DNA of 64,000 nucleotides, taken from Pieris napi (taxonomy: Eukaryota; Arthropoda; Insecta; Lepidoptera; Pieridae). The stretch spans positions 4,464,001 through 4,528,000 of the forward strand of contig NC_062248.1 of assembly GCF_905475465.1 (NCBI RefSeq). The letters run 5' to 3'. The notes beneath the pieces were generated by a model. That model was not told the DNA's origin. It made no database searches and worked only from the letters and a program-made list of their open reading frames with translations. The position numbers were made by a program, and so were the translations under genes. Position 1 is the first letter of the stretch; each line of letters opens with the position of its first letter. Positions 10,631 to 21,978 of this stretch are shown here, in pieces.

Positions 10631-13600
10631 TTAGATCTCGTGAGCTGGTTTTACTTCATCAAAATGATGTTTAACATGACGTCGATTTATTAAAAGGTGT
10701 AAAGTATTATTATCGTGGACTTTAACGATTTTATAGGGACCTTTCCAAATTGGCGAAAGAGCCTTGCGCAGCCTGACGTGATTTTTTAAATAAACATAGT
10801 CACCTACTTTATACTGTATAGACCGCGTGTGTTTATCATAGTAGGTTTTTGATCTTTCTTTGGAAGTTTTGATATTTTCCAAAGCCTTTTCTCGAGAAAT
10901 TTGTAATCGGTGATGGAGCATTTTAATATACTCTGGATATGTAACGTCAGGGCGTGATTCAAATATTGAGTCAGGGATATATGGCTTGTGGCCGAAAACA
11001 AGTTCGTATGGAGTGAATTTAGTCGTTGTGTGGACACTACTATTATAGGTTAACATGGCGGTATATACGAACTTATGCCAGTTTGTCTGATTTTCATTTA
11101 CGTAGGATTTCAAATATTCCTTTAAAGTTGAATGGCTTCTTTCCAAAGCGCCTTGCGTTTGAGGGTGGTAAGGTGATGACCAAATTTGTTTAATCTTTAA
11201 GAACTCGCATGTGCGTTTAAATAATTCGGCAGTGAAATTAGTTCCTTGGTCTGTTAATATGGTTTTAGGGATACCAAATAGGGAAATAAAGTGAACTAAA
11301 CCTTCACAGGTTTCTTCTGCTGTAGCGTTTGATATTGGGTATGAAATGGAAAACTTGGTCAAATCATCCTGAAGAGTAAGTATGAATTTAAGTTTTTGAA
11401 ATCCAGCTTCAGGCAAAGGGCCAACTATGTCGAGGCTAATTCTTTCAAATGGGCGTGTAGCGGTAGTCGTGATTTGCATGGGTGATTGGTTGATCTTCCT
11501 CAGTGCTTTGTTTGATTGACATAGTTTACAGTTTTGTACATAATTTTCTATATCTGTACGCATATTCTTCCAGTAATATCGTTCTTTGATTCTATTATAC
11601 ATTCTATTTGAGCCCAGATGTCCTGCAATCGGGATATCATGGTTTTCTTTAAGGATTTTAGTGATCTCGGAAGGAACAGGATATAGGATGGTATTATGGT
11701 GTATATTTACTGTTATGTTAGTATTATTAAATAAGTACATAAGCATGCCATATATTTTAACAAAGGAATGTTGTTCGAAGAGACTTTTAAAGTCAGATAT
11801 GGCTATTTCTCCAATGTTCGCGGAAAGCAAGATATCGTCTCGGGCTGTTTTGAGAGTTTTGAATATATCTGGATATGTACAGTCGTCGAAATAGTAGACT
11901 TTAGTAAATAAAAGATAGTATATCTTGTTTTTAATTTCGATTTTTTGAAACGAATGTAGTTCTCTTTCTGAATTCAGGATATTGGTAGTGTCGGGTAGTG
12001 TGGACAGAATGTCTTGGAGATATGGATTTGATTCATCGAAGTCGATTGATACAGGGATTAAGATGGCTTTAGAATTACTCTTAAGGAGACTTTCATTGTG
12101 TTCCTTTATATGAGTGTTGAAGTTTTCATTTTTGTTTGAGAAAGTTTTCAGGAAGTCGTTGTAGTCAGTGTTAGAATTTGAAGCGCCTTGAAGAGGTGAA
12201 AAGCGTGAAGGATTTTGCGCAGGTGAGTTGGTCTCATTCTCAGGGCTAGTAGCAGGAATCAGTATTTCATCGTTTTCTAAAAGATCGATATTGGGTAGGC
12301 TGTCACTATCAGCATTGGATGTCGAAGGGAGTTGGATACCTAGATCATCTATTGTTAGAGGACTAAAGGGAAGTGGATCATTCTCACTTGAAGACGGTAT
12401 TACTCGTTGAGAATCAGTCTGATCTTTGATAATTGGATTGACGGGAAATCGAGACAGAGCGTCGGCGTTACTATTAATTTTTCCTTTTTTATATTCAATG
12501 TTGTAGTCGAACTCCTCGAGTTTTAAACGCCATCTTACAAGCTTGGATCCAGGATCCTTACAATTAAATAACCATTTGAGTGGTTTATGGTCTGTCAAAA
12601 TTGTAAATTTATTACCATACAGGTATGGTCTAAAGGTTTTAGTTCCCCATATGATAGCCAAGCATTCCTTTTCGGTAACGCTGTAGTTACTTTCGGCTTT
12701 AGATAGTGTTCTAGACGCAAAAGCGATAGGGCGGTCTTTTCCTATAGGCCCTTGTGACAAGATAGCGGAGATTGCATAGTTAGATGCGTCGCATGTGAGG
12801 TTGAATGGTTGGTTAAAGTCAGGGTAAGCAAGTATAGGTGCGGATATCAAGCTATTTTTTAGAGTTTCAAAGGCTAACTGTTGTTCATGTTGCCAAATGA
12901 ACGGAACATCCTTCTTTAAGAGGTTTGTAAGGGGTTTAGCAATTTTAGATAGGTTAGGTATAAAACGACGATAGTAGGACACTAATCCCATGAAGGATTT
13001 AATGTCTTTAGGACATTTGGGTTGGGGAAAATCTTGGACTGCTCTGGTTTTTTCGGGATTTGGCTTGACGCCTTCGTCAGTTATTATGTGACCGAGATAA
13101 GAAACTTCCTTGCGCAGAAATTCGCATTTGTCTGGCTGAAGTTTGAGGTTAAACTGTCGGAGTCTGTCAAAGACATTTGAGAGGTTTTTCATATGTTTTT
13201 GGAGATCAAATGAGTAGATTACGATGTCATCTAAATAAACAAAGCATTGTAGCCCTTGCAGGCCTGATAGAGCGGAATTCATCAACCTCTGAAACGTGGA
13301 AGGGGCATTTTTGAGCCCAAATGGCATCCGCGCAAATTCAAAGTGTCCTTGTGGGATGGAAAAAGCAGTTTTGGGAGCGTCGGCTTCAGACATTTTAATT
13401 TGATGAAAGCCAGAAGCTAAGTCGAGTGTACTAAAGTATTTACATTTACCCAATTGGTCTAAAATCTCTGAAATATTAGGAATAGGGTAAGAATCTCCAA
13501 TAGTGATATCATTTAATCGGCGATAGTCGATAACAATGCGCCATTTACGCTGACCAGAAGCATCGAGCTTTTTTGGAACTATCCAGATTGGAGATGACCA

Positions 13601-15233
13601 TGGAGAAGTTGACGGTTTGATAATTCCTTCATTAAGCATTTTATTAATCTGATTGTTTACCTCTTGTTTATGAACTTCAGGAAATCGATATGATTTTGTA
13701 TTAATGGGTACAGAGGAAGAGGTTGGTATCTGGTGCTCGAGAGCATTAGTAAAAGTCAGAGAATCTTCAGGGAGGTGGAATATATCCGAAAATTCAGCGC
13801 AGAGATTGAATAATGAGTCTCGTTCTTCGTTATTAAGGTGAGTGACTCTTAAAAGGTCTAAGACCTGCTCAGTTCTGTTAACAGCATTGTTGGGGATTGT
13901 ATGAGATATATTGAATATTTGGTGATTTTCTTTGTTTTCCAAGGGCGTAAGTTTTAATTTTAAATTTGAGTTTAACGTAATTGGAGACTCAGAGATATTT
14001 ACAACAGAAATGTTTATCCTAGAATTAGGTTTAACCTTGACAATGCAGTTAGCAATTAGAATTGAGTCGACGGGATTTTGATCTACCATCAAGCCTTCAC
14101 CTATTTCTGGATTAAGTACCGAGCATTCTATGATGGTTTCAGTTCGGGGAGCAATAGTATATATTGGTTCATTAAATTTTAAAGCAAGTTCAACTTGACT
14201 AATCGTAAGCGATTCATTCCTAAAATCAATGTTTGAGTAGTTGTCCGATAGGAAATCGTTTCCAATTATACCATCGTAAGGAAAATTTATGTTATCAATA
14301 ATATGAAATCGATACTTCAGAGAGTTGAATTCGATAGGTATACGTCCAAATGACTTCATTGGTTTATCTGCAGTTCCAATTCCTGAAAATGTTATAGTAT
14401 GTTCGTCTATTTCAGGCATGTTTTGAATAGATGATTTCTTTATAAGGCTAATAGATGCACCACTGTCAACAAGGAGCTTAAGTCGTTTGGTAGATACAGA
14501 GGTTTGAACTTCCACAAAGGGTAAGTATTTTTCGGATGGATTTGAAGTAACGTTATGTATTTTGTTATATATATTGTTTTTTATTTCAGGTGTGATGTTT
14601 GAGGTATCAACCATGGATGTTGTAAGAGGAGATATGGCAGGCATGTATGTCCTTCGTTGGGAATTTATTGCACCATTATTAGAACTAGGGTTATGTGGTA
14701 CAGAGGATTTTGTAATTGATTTATTAACGTTGCTACTATGAGTTTGACTACCCTGCTGTGTAACTTTGGACTTTGAAATAGGAGCATGGTCTTCGTTTTG
14801 GGGCTGGTTACCCTGCTGTGTGACCTTGGATTTAGAAATAGGAGCATGGTCTTCGTTTTGGGGCTGGTTACCCTGCTGTGTGACCTTGGATTTAGAAATG
14901 AGAATATGGTCTTCGTTTTGGGGCTGGTTACCCTGCTGTGTGACCTTGGATTTAGAAATGAGAATATGGTCTTCGTTTTGGGGCTGGTTACCCTGTTGTG
15001 TGGCCTTGGATTTAGAAATGAGAATATGGTCTTCGTTTTGGGGCTGGTTACCCTGTTGTGTGACCTTGGATTTAGAAATAGGAATATGGTCTTCATTTTG
15101 GGGCTGGTTACCCTGTTGTGTGACCCTGGAATTGTAATAGGATATAGAATTTGCGGTGTCATTTGGATATAGCAATAGAGGACGTTGAAATTTCGGACTC
15201 GGGAGACACCGTCGGGAGTCCTTTATTCGTTTA
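10631..15233 (-). CDS. pol: Pol polyprotein (protease, RT, RNase H, integrase)
   Basis: The frame lacks its own AUG near the start. It is open into the gag overlap and lies in the -1 frame relative to gag, so it is probably made as Gag-Pol by frameshifting at 15235-15229. Counting from the TTG at 15175, the order is as follows. Residues about 17-136 are six 20-residue repeats. An aspartic protease motif LLVDSGASISLI lies near 235. The reverse transcriptase carries the catalytic YLDD near 650. RNase H has TCDASNYA near 793. The integrase zinc finger (H..H...C..C) spans about 1178-1220. The integrase core has LDIVGP, LTDQGTNF and HPQTQGALERS at about 1250-1345. A chromodomain was not seen; the tail is a short basic segment. 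No stop or frameshift interrupts it. It converts the RNA genome to DNA and inserts it. Confidence 0.95.
14750..15130 (-). repeat. 60-bp tandem repeat inside pol, six copies
   Basis: Six consecutive 60-bp units fill 14761-15120, with partial units on both sides. Each encodes a 20-residue unit of the form KVTQQGNQPQNEDHxxISKS. The copies differ at a few positions (HIP, HIL, HAP), with differences shared by neighbours, as expected from unequal exchange or template slippage. The unit is hydrophilic and probably disordered. It sits between the frameshift site and the protease. Confidence 0.95.
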
Positions 15234-15235
15234 AA
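15195..15235 (-). promoter_or_regulatory. Programmed -1 ribosomal frameshift signal
   Basis: In the gag frame the minus strand reads CC|T TTA AAC|GAA TAA. TTTAAAC (15235-15229) is a canonical X XXY YYZ slippery heptamer in the correct phase, two codons before the gag stop. A 7-base spacer leads to a stem: GGACTC (15221-15216) pairs with GAGTCC (15200-15195), with a smaller GAC/GTC helix in the loop. After a -1 slip the frame continues without stop into pol. Confidence 0.85.
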
Positions 15236-16188
15236 GGATTATCTGTCTCATCGACACCATAATCTTCATAAGAAGCTATTGCATGAATCGGTTGGTTCCG
15301 ATTTTGAAAGGAAGTAGTAGGGTTTGTGCGGTAGTTTGAATTTTGATTGTTTCCAAATTTCCTATTATTGTATTCTCGTTTGCGACAACCTTCAATAGTA
15401 TGCCCTGGGGCCTTGCAATATCGGCACACTATAGGATTAGAGGGCCTAAACGCGGCAGATGTTGTATTATTATTAGTGCCATGTTGTAAGGCTGATCGAT
15501 TTTGTGGATATGATGAGTGAGATGGGCGGAATCGTGCCTGATTCTGAGTATTTGGAGTTTGCGAGTAATTAGTATTTCGTCGTGTCAAAGCATTGATAAT
15601 CTTTTCCTCCGAAGTAGCGAAATTAATGGCGTCGTTCAAAGATTCAGGGTCACGGCATCGAACTACTGTAGACAATCTTGGATTTAGGCCGACTACAAAC
15701 GTGTGTAACGCTAAGTCTTTCATAGCTGCGACGCGGCCTGCCAGTTCGTCTTTTTTCTTAGTAGGGATAGTTATATTAATTTCGCATAATAATTTTGACA
15801 AGCAAGACTCTATTCGTAATGCAAACTGGTTGACCGTTTCGTTGCCTAATTGACGACATTCCTGTAAATCAGAAAGCAGCGCAGCATAGTGTTTTTTATC
15901 CCCAAATTGAGATTTTAAGAAATCTTCGAGCTGGTGCCAATTCTCGAATTCTTTAACACAACAAGCCGTTTCTGCGCGACCTTCTAATTGACTTATAATA
16001 AATTTTAATAAAATGTCCTGTTGATTTTGAGTAGCAAGTTCTACCGCATTTTTACAATTGTTTAAAAAGGCACTTAATTTTTCTCGGTTACCATCAAATT
16101 TGTTTATGAATTTAATTAATATATTTAAATCAACGTCTGTAGATGGCCTATTCTTAGACTCGCGTACAATAACATCTTCCTTAGGCAT
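15223..16188 (-). CDS. gag: Gag structural protein of the retrovirus
   Basis: The frame encodes 321 residues from the ATG at 16188 (an in-frame GTG six bases upstream extends it but is not a likely start). The N-terminal and middle part have the helical capsid-like pattern of Gypsy Gag proteins, including a CRQLGNETVNQFALRIE segment similar to the retrotransposon Gag domain. A single CCHC zinc knuckle (CRYCKAPGHTIEGC, spacing C-x2-C-x4-H-x4-C) lies near residue 258-271 in a basic, Asn-rich tail that would bind genomic RNA. It ends two codons after the slippery site that gives Gag-Pol. No breaks were seen. Confidence 0.92.
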   Translation of the reverse strand: MPKEDVIVRESKNRPSTDVDLNILIKFINKFDGNREKLSAFLNNCKNAVELATQNQQDILLKFIISQLEGRAETACCVKEFENWHQLEDFLKSQFGDKKHYAALLSDLQECRQLGNETVNQFALRIESCLSKLLCEINITIPTKKKDELAGRVAAMKDLALHTFVVGLNPRLSTVVRCRDPESLNDAINFATSEEKIINALTRRNTNYSQTPNTQNQARFRPSHSSYPQNRSALQHGTNNNTTSAAFRPSNPIVCRYCKAPGHTIEGCRKREYNNRKFGNNQNSNYRTNPTTSFQNRNQPIHAIASYEDYGVDETDNPLNE

Positions 16189-16608
16189 CTTCACGTAGGA
16201 TATGGCCTAGACAAAACAATACTGATAACGACGCGACGACGGCTAGCGTTACTGAGAACTGATTAGGCGATGCACTGATTTCTAATTGGTATTATAACCA
16301 ATTATGAGATTGTAATTTATTAAAACCTTTCTATTTTTAGCACTTTGAACTTCACTAATTCTTTTTACACAACACACTGAAATACGAATATATAGGATTT
16401 TTTTTTTTTGAAGACTTACAGGAATGCTGCAGTTTTACCAATGAACATCTTTGATGTATGGGGCGGAGACGGCGGATGTTTCTTCACAAAACAATTTTAG
16501 AATTCACAGCGAATAGGAAAATCTAGTTATTCACAGAAATATTCACTTTTGTAATCACTCGTTAGTCGCGACTGCCAAACTGAGGCGTACCGAGGATTTT
16601 TTAAAAAT
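16189..16608 (-). other. Untranslated leader of the retrovirus
   Basis: About 420 bases between the primer-binding site and gag carry no long frame. The packaging signal and the splice donor for env are expected here or in early gag, but neither could be identified. Confidence 0.6.
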
Positions 16609-16625
16609 CCCTTGAGCTGCCACCA
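16609..16625 (-). promoter_or_regulatory. tRNA primer-binding site
   Basis: On the minus strand TGGTGGCAGCTCAAGGG begins one base inside the 5' LTR. The leading TGG is complementary to the CCA end of a tRNA. Which tRNA serves as primer was not determined. Confidence 0.75.
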
Positions 16626-16626
16626 A

Positions 16627-16851
16627 TGTTATACGACGTCCCGGATTTAGAGTTTTAAAAAAGAGATTTTATTTTACACAAAGGATTTATTTAGAAATAC
16701 AGATTTAGAAAGGCAACTGCTCGGTTTGAATCGTAAAATGGGACTGACTTTAAGCTGAAAGATAATGCTCATGGCAGTTGAATAGGAGAATGCAAGCTTG
16801 CTAAAATAGAGGCTGACATAGGGTTGTCTCTAAGGTTTTAAATATATAACA
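16627..16851 (-). repeat. 5' LTR of the endogenous retrovirus
   Basis: It is identical to 8453-8677. On the minus strand it should hold the promoter; a TATATATTTAAAA stretch lies at its start. Confidence 0.96.
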
Positions 16852-16972
16852 GTTCGTTCTTCACACGCGCAATAAAACATCACCTACTGATTATGTTTAA
16901 TTTCCTACACTCTCCTTAACTAGGTAACCGCAATATATGCAGCACCTAAATATATTTGTCATAATAAACCTA

Positions 16973-17118
16973 CTTTCTGCGACTCTCATCCCTGGGGTCG
17001 TAGGTTCGATCCCCGGCTGTGGAAAAATTGACTTTCTGTCGAAATATATTTTGAGGAAACCAGCGGGCCTTAAACCGAAAAATTCGATGGCGTTCAGGTA
17101 CAGACTGCTGATCACTTA
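16973..17118 (+). repeat. tRNA-derived SINE fragment
   Basis: It carries the B-box-like GTAGGTTCGATCCCCGGCTGTG, followed by the family body (GACTTTCT, then GAGGAAACCAGCGGGCCTTA and a CTGATCAC end). It lacks the A-box head. The same family occurs at 19848, 27551, 38213, 41490, 51895 and 60268. Confidence 0.75.
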
Positions 17119-18374
17119 TATTATTTTTAAAACAAATAATTGTAATATTCATTAATCTAGTAAATTTAGCTGCCATTTTGGTAAAAGTATATTTTTACTC
17201 GATAAAAGTATCCAGACAATGTCAAATGTCTTAAATTTACAAACTTATGTGAATCTATTGCTATCATAGACAACAAGTGAAGTTCGTCCAAGTTAAAAAG
17301 TTGTCTATATGAACAGTCGAGTTTGAAATCCAAATACCATAGGTATTTGGACACATTACATTGTACGTAAATATGTATATATGTTCGAAGCGATATCCAC
17401 AATCACCGGCATATCCTGAAACGCACTAACAAAAGTTATTCCAACCACTAAGCGTAAATACAACGGCCAGTAAGTGGTTAGATTATCCTTTAGGAGGATC
17501 CAGTCTGAAGGAGGACCAGATTCGAGTACATATATGTAATTCATATTTATGAATACAACCTCCGAGCAGTTTAAGGTTCAATTGTAGTCAAAATAATTTT
17601 TTCGTATGCAGAGATGCGATTTGACAATTGACAAAGGAATACACAAATTTAATAAGTGCTATAAGATAAACAGTACTACCTATAATAAATTAAAGAATAA
17701 TAAAAATAATACAAAGAAACCCAACAATAACATTTATTCTAATGTTTATTTAATGAAAAACTCTGGACAAAAGCGTATTTTAATTAATTAAATTCATTGA
17801 ATGCTAAAACATCACTTGCCTCCCAATGATTCTCAGACAAAGCGCAAAGTGTATTATTTTATAGACAAATCGAGACTGCTTCGGCCTATGTGCTTACATA
17901 ATATAAAATTGGGTAATGGAGAATGTAATTTAAACGTAGAGAATACGGTCGAGTTTTGAAATTTTCGCGCAAGTAAATACGGCGTTTTGTAATGGCCTGT
18001 TAATATAATAGGGGATGGAAGGGGCGTGTTCGTGGCTCGTCGCAAATATAATCAGGAACAGGAATTGTTGTGGACATGTCAACTAAATTATCTAAAAATA
18101 ATCACGGCTCGAAATGATACTACTAATCTATGAATCTATTAACTTTAAATTTAGAGTTTAAAACATATTTTTATTGATATATCATAATTTACTTTTAATT
18201 TCACTTTGAATTACACTTATTATATTGACTCTTGTAATCTTGTTTAGTTTTATAACGTATTCGCTGTTTTTGGTTTTGGCATTGAATTGCCAATTCATAG
18301 AAAAATACATTATACATTAAACAGCTTATGTATTTCGATAGTATCAACCCGGACAACAAATAAAACCTACTACA
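17119..18374. other. Unassigned intergenic sequence
   Basis: AT-rich with only short, uninformative open frames; no gene or bounded repeat recognised. Confidence 0.4.
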
Positions 18375-18389
18375 ATTGGTCGATTGACA

Positions 18390-18742
18390 CTTTTTGAAGT
18401 TATACTTCTTTAGGCGCGTTATGAAAAATTGATGAGAGTGAAATTTTACGATGCGCGCGCACCGTTACACAAAATTATCAGTATGAAGTTGCCCACGGAA
18501 GATGCTACGGCATTGGACATAATTTAAAAACAACATCGAATTATAATAGAATTTAAGTTACACTTAATGTAAGAGAATAATAATAAATATTTATTTATTT
18601 AATTTTTCAAATGTAAACTGAACTTTATTGACTATAATGACTCCTTTTCCAGTCTTTGATTATTTAATTGTAATTAATTATTTGCTTGCAATCAAAAACT
18701 AATTTTCATAATGCCAATGAAGTATAACTTCTTACGCGCATA
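18390..18742. repeat. Repeat element with palindromic GAAGTTATACTTC borders
   Basis: GAAGTTATACTTCTTTAGGCGCG near 18395 recurs in the same orientation as GAAGTATAACTTCTTACGCGCA near 18719. Each copy has a near-palindromic core. A CG-rich stretch (GATGCGCGCGCACCG) lies just inside the left border. This resembles a dispersed lepidopteran repeat, but I cannot name the family. Confidence 0.4.
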
Positions 18743-19847
18743 CATAAGTACACGCACCCTTTTTTATCTATACAAGAAAAATTATATATATTTACAGTTT
18801 TGTGATTTCATCTATACTTTATATTAAATTGCATTTTGTCGGGCTTTGAGATAAAGAAGAGTGAACGTCGACTCCACGCCACCACTGTCCACTAATCAAC
18901 GCTGCTCGTCGGCTGAGCGCAGTGCTCTCTATCACAATGCCGCTATTACATTTGCTCAATAATTGCCACCAGACCTCCCTCCCCCCACCACAGATGATCG
19001 CTTCTCAATGGTTACGCAAATGCAAGGTACATGATTTTTATGGAATTGAATATCGTACCTACGACTAGAGCGTCCCAAAGGAATGTCTAGCTGTGCTTAG
19101 TTGAGTGAGCAAATCCGGGTTTAGATAATGCCAACTGCAGGACTACGGACTACTAGGAGCTAGTTATATCAGCGAAAAGAGTGTTATAAAATAATATTGT
19201 CTGTGGAAATAATTATGCCAAAGTCAAATCGAATTATTCGTTTTATTATTTTAAAACTACCATTTTGTTTCCTCTTTGTGTCATTACTACGATTAGACAT
19301 GGTATTACAGTATATTCTTGTGACTCTAATAAATATATAGTATATTGTCTATGTATTGGTAAGTAACTGTATTTTAAGCCCTAAGCCTAACCCCGGACGC
19401 TCTGTTCGAACTCTGGATATGTAGCAATATTTCTTTTCTCTCGTGCGATGAAACAAAATATCGTCAAGAAACTATGTGTTAAAGGGTAAGATTAAGAACC
19501 GAGAATTAGCTGTTAGTATATAAAACGTATTGGAATTTGACATACGTGTCATAGGGTGAGATTATTAAACGAGAGTTAGCGCAAACATTGTCAAATTCTA
19601 ATATATTTTGACGTATGATAGCTTCTATGCAAAATTTAATATAAGACAAACATCGACATTGCCAGGCACAGAAGGCTGATTATCAATGCTATATAAATTA
19701 TCAATAAAAAAGGTGGAGAAACGAACGAAAGTAAGTACTTACTCGTAAGAACCTAAGAAAGCTTTAGCTGAAAATACGGCTATTATATAAATACGGTTTA
19801 TTTTTGTTTCGGGAATCGAAAGCAATAAGTGACGTTAATACGCAACC
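18743..19847. other. Intergenic, with a GC-richer block
   Basis: Most is AT-rich. The block 18860-19030 is clearly less AT-rich, shows no long frame and does not resemble other repeats here, so it may be a regulatory element or an unrecognised exon. Confidence 0.35.
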
Positions 19848-20015
19848 TGAGCAGTGTTAGCTTAGTGGCTTCAGCGTGCGACTCTCATACCTGAAATCGT
19901 AGGTTCGATCCCTGACTGTGCACCAATGAACTTTGTTTCTATGTGCGCGTTTAACATTCGCTCGAACGGTGAAGGAAAACATCGTGAGGAAACCGGCTTG
20001 CCTTGGACCCAAATC
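19848..20015 (+). repeat. tRNA-derived SINE
   Basis: It starts GAGCAGTGTTAGCTTAGTGGCTTCAG (A-box-like TAGCTTAGTGG), then GTAGGTTCGATCCC (B-box) and the body TTTCTATGTGCGCGTTTAAC...GAGGAAACC. The 5' head is complete and the 3' part is lost. Confidence 0.8.
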
Positions 20016-21350
20016 TATATCATGAAAGAGATACATAAATCTTGAGCTATCTGATTTATTTATAGCCTATGAATTACTACATATCTGAACTACTCTAAGG
20101 AAATTAACATAATAAAATTAAATAATACAGTATTTGTATGCTACACTATAGTCAAACCACCATTTTCGGCAAAGGTAGTAGAATCTATTAGACTATCTCA
20201 TACAATACCAGCGATGTAAAGGCCGTGTTAAACCAACTATGATTACGTCGGTCTGTGACGGCATTTCATTAGTAGAGAATGTACCGGCAGGTAGCCGCTC
20301 TAATGAAAATCAGTTGGCCTTAATTAGCTCTTAATGAATTGACTCTGGACGTCACCGCAAATCCACTAAGGCTGGGAAATGTATGTTTATCTTTTGTGAG
20401 TATTGTCTATGAAATACATAATAAATTGGTCTATATAGACTTTATAAAATGGCGAATCGGAATTAGCAGTTTACTAATGATTTTTTCTCACATTTGGTAC
20501 TCATAGAAACGAAACGTTTAAGGTACGACTTCAAGTTAGACGTAAATTAAAATGATAAATTACTCTAATTAATCTATGATAAGTTTACGTATTGAATACT
20601 GAAATCTTTTATAAAAATACAGTAAGATTTTTAAATGACATCATTTTATAAGATTTACCAATTATATAAAAAAGTGTGGATTAAGCCAAATTACAGCTTG
20701 AAAACATAATTTCAGCCTTATTATTAATTAAGACAATACTTTTCCTAAGATATGTATTTTATTACCACAAACAACACTAATTAACATGAACATACATATT
20801 TTTGTGTTCCATAGGGTTTAGATTTTGGCGCAAATTGCACAGATTATAGAACATCCGAATATCCACAGACATCGTATGACTTCTAAACAATTTAGCATGA
20901 AATAGGTTTTACGCTGTCATGTTTAAAATATCCTATTTCCAACATAAAACTCGTTTATATCTGTGAAGTAATTTACGAGGATTAATTAAGAGAAATGAAA
21001 TGGAGCAAGATAGCTTTGAACGACCGCCGAGTAAGCGACTGAAAATTAGCCGCCAAAAGCGAAATGTAAAAGGATTACTCGAAATGAACCGTGATAGAAA
21101 TTAATTTATTTAGGGTCACCAAGTGACGATTTAATTGATAAGATATGATGGAGAATAACCAAATTGATATTCAAAAGGTGCACTTTACAATTTTATTTGT
21201 TTCAAAAGAGATTAACGGAATTATCAAATCCTTCTAACAGTCATTTTATAGAACTTATTTTTTTTTAATTCAGTATCAATAGTCAAGTCAAGTCAAGTAT
21301 TATTAGTATATTCAGTATCAAAAGTATATAGTCAAAAGGTTCTAATAGTA
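20016..21350. other. Intergenic, with a possible conserved block
   Basis: No gene is seen. The stretch 20215-20370 is more complex in composition and contains homeodomain-type TAATTAG and CTAATGA sites. Confidence 0.35.
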
Positions 21351-21353
21351 TAA

Positions 21354-21978
21354 TAGTCCAGTCAGTCAAGACAATTAATTCATTATAATTCCAAAAGTTT
21401 TCAAATTTTGATGTAAGGTCGGGAGTGGTATTAAAACAAACTATAAAATTTTGCAACCTGCTCTACGGTCCGGAACATTGTTAAAAATGCAATAAATGAT
21501 AATTTGCTCAGTTCTTGAGACCAAAATTCCAAAAGTTCTGCAAAGTTGGAGTGGTGTTAAATATATTATTTTACATCACGTGTCAAATTTGCAACCAATT
21601 TAAGTGTACCGAACATTTTTTGTTATTAAAAATTAATTTTTTTTTCTTTATTAAACTGAAGGAAAACGTTCCAAAAGTTCTGCAAATTTGACAGATATAT
21701 CGAAAATAAAATAAATAACAAAAAATGTTCCGTACACTTAGGTTGGTTGCAAATTTTATACGTGATATGAAATATTATATCGAAAACTTCCCCAAGTTTG
21801 CAGAACTTTTGGAATTTTTTTCACGACCATACAGCAAAAATTAATTTACTAAACTGCGGACAAGGTTGCAAAATGAGATTTATTGTCGTCCCAATGTACC
21901 ATTCACCTGACCGAAGTTTGAAAACTTTTGGAATTATTATCAAATTTTCGATTTCGAATGTCTATAATGACTGGTCTA
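21354..21978 (+). mobile_element. Foldback DNA element, copy 1
   Basis: A 625-bp element begins TAGTCCAGTC and ends GACTGGTCTA, imperfect inverted termini, with TAA on both sides (21351-21353 and 21979-21981). Inside, the phrase TTCCAAAAGTT..GCAAA and its reverse complement alternate, as do GGAACATT and GCAACC blocks, so each half can fold on the other. An inverted copy lies at 25484-26109. No transposase is encoded. Confidence 0.8.

Larger units (their letters stand above)
8453..16851 (-). mobile_element. Complete endogenous retrovirus, Gypsy/errantivirus type
   Basis: An 8399-bp element sits between two LTRs of 225 bp that I found identical base for base. It is flanked by the 4-bp duplication GTTC (8449-8452 and 16852-16855). 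LTRs begin TGTTAT and end ATAACA. Reading the minus strand, the order is 5' LTR, primer-binding site, leader, gag, pol (protease, reverse transcriptase, RNase H, integrase), env-like frame, purine tract and 3' LTR. All three frames are open. A gag-pol overlap with a -1 slippery site and an env with its own splice acceptor match the expression plan of insect errantiviruses. Zero LTR divergence means a recent insertion. Whether it is infectious or only a retrotransposon cannot be told from sequence. Confidence 0.96.

Noticed and set aside
14665..15162. Second minus frame of 165 residues over the same repeat
   Set aside because: A shadow caused by a 60-bp unit (divisible by three) keeping all frames open.
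14766..15172. Plus-strand open frames rich in Trp, Gly and Cys over the pol repeat
   Set aside because: They are opposite-strand readings of the 60-bp tandem repeat; the minus frame has the protein family and the motif order.
19848..20015. Possible real tRNA gene, because A- and B-box-like sequences are present
   Set aside because: No cloverleaf can be closed, and the sequence continues into the SINE body found in several other places.
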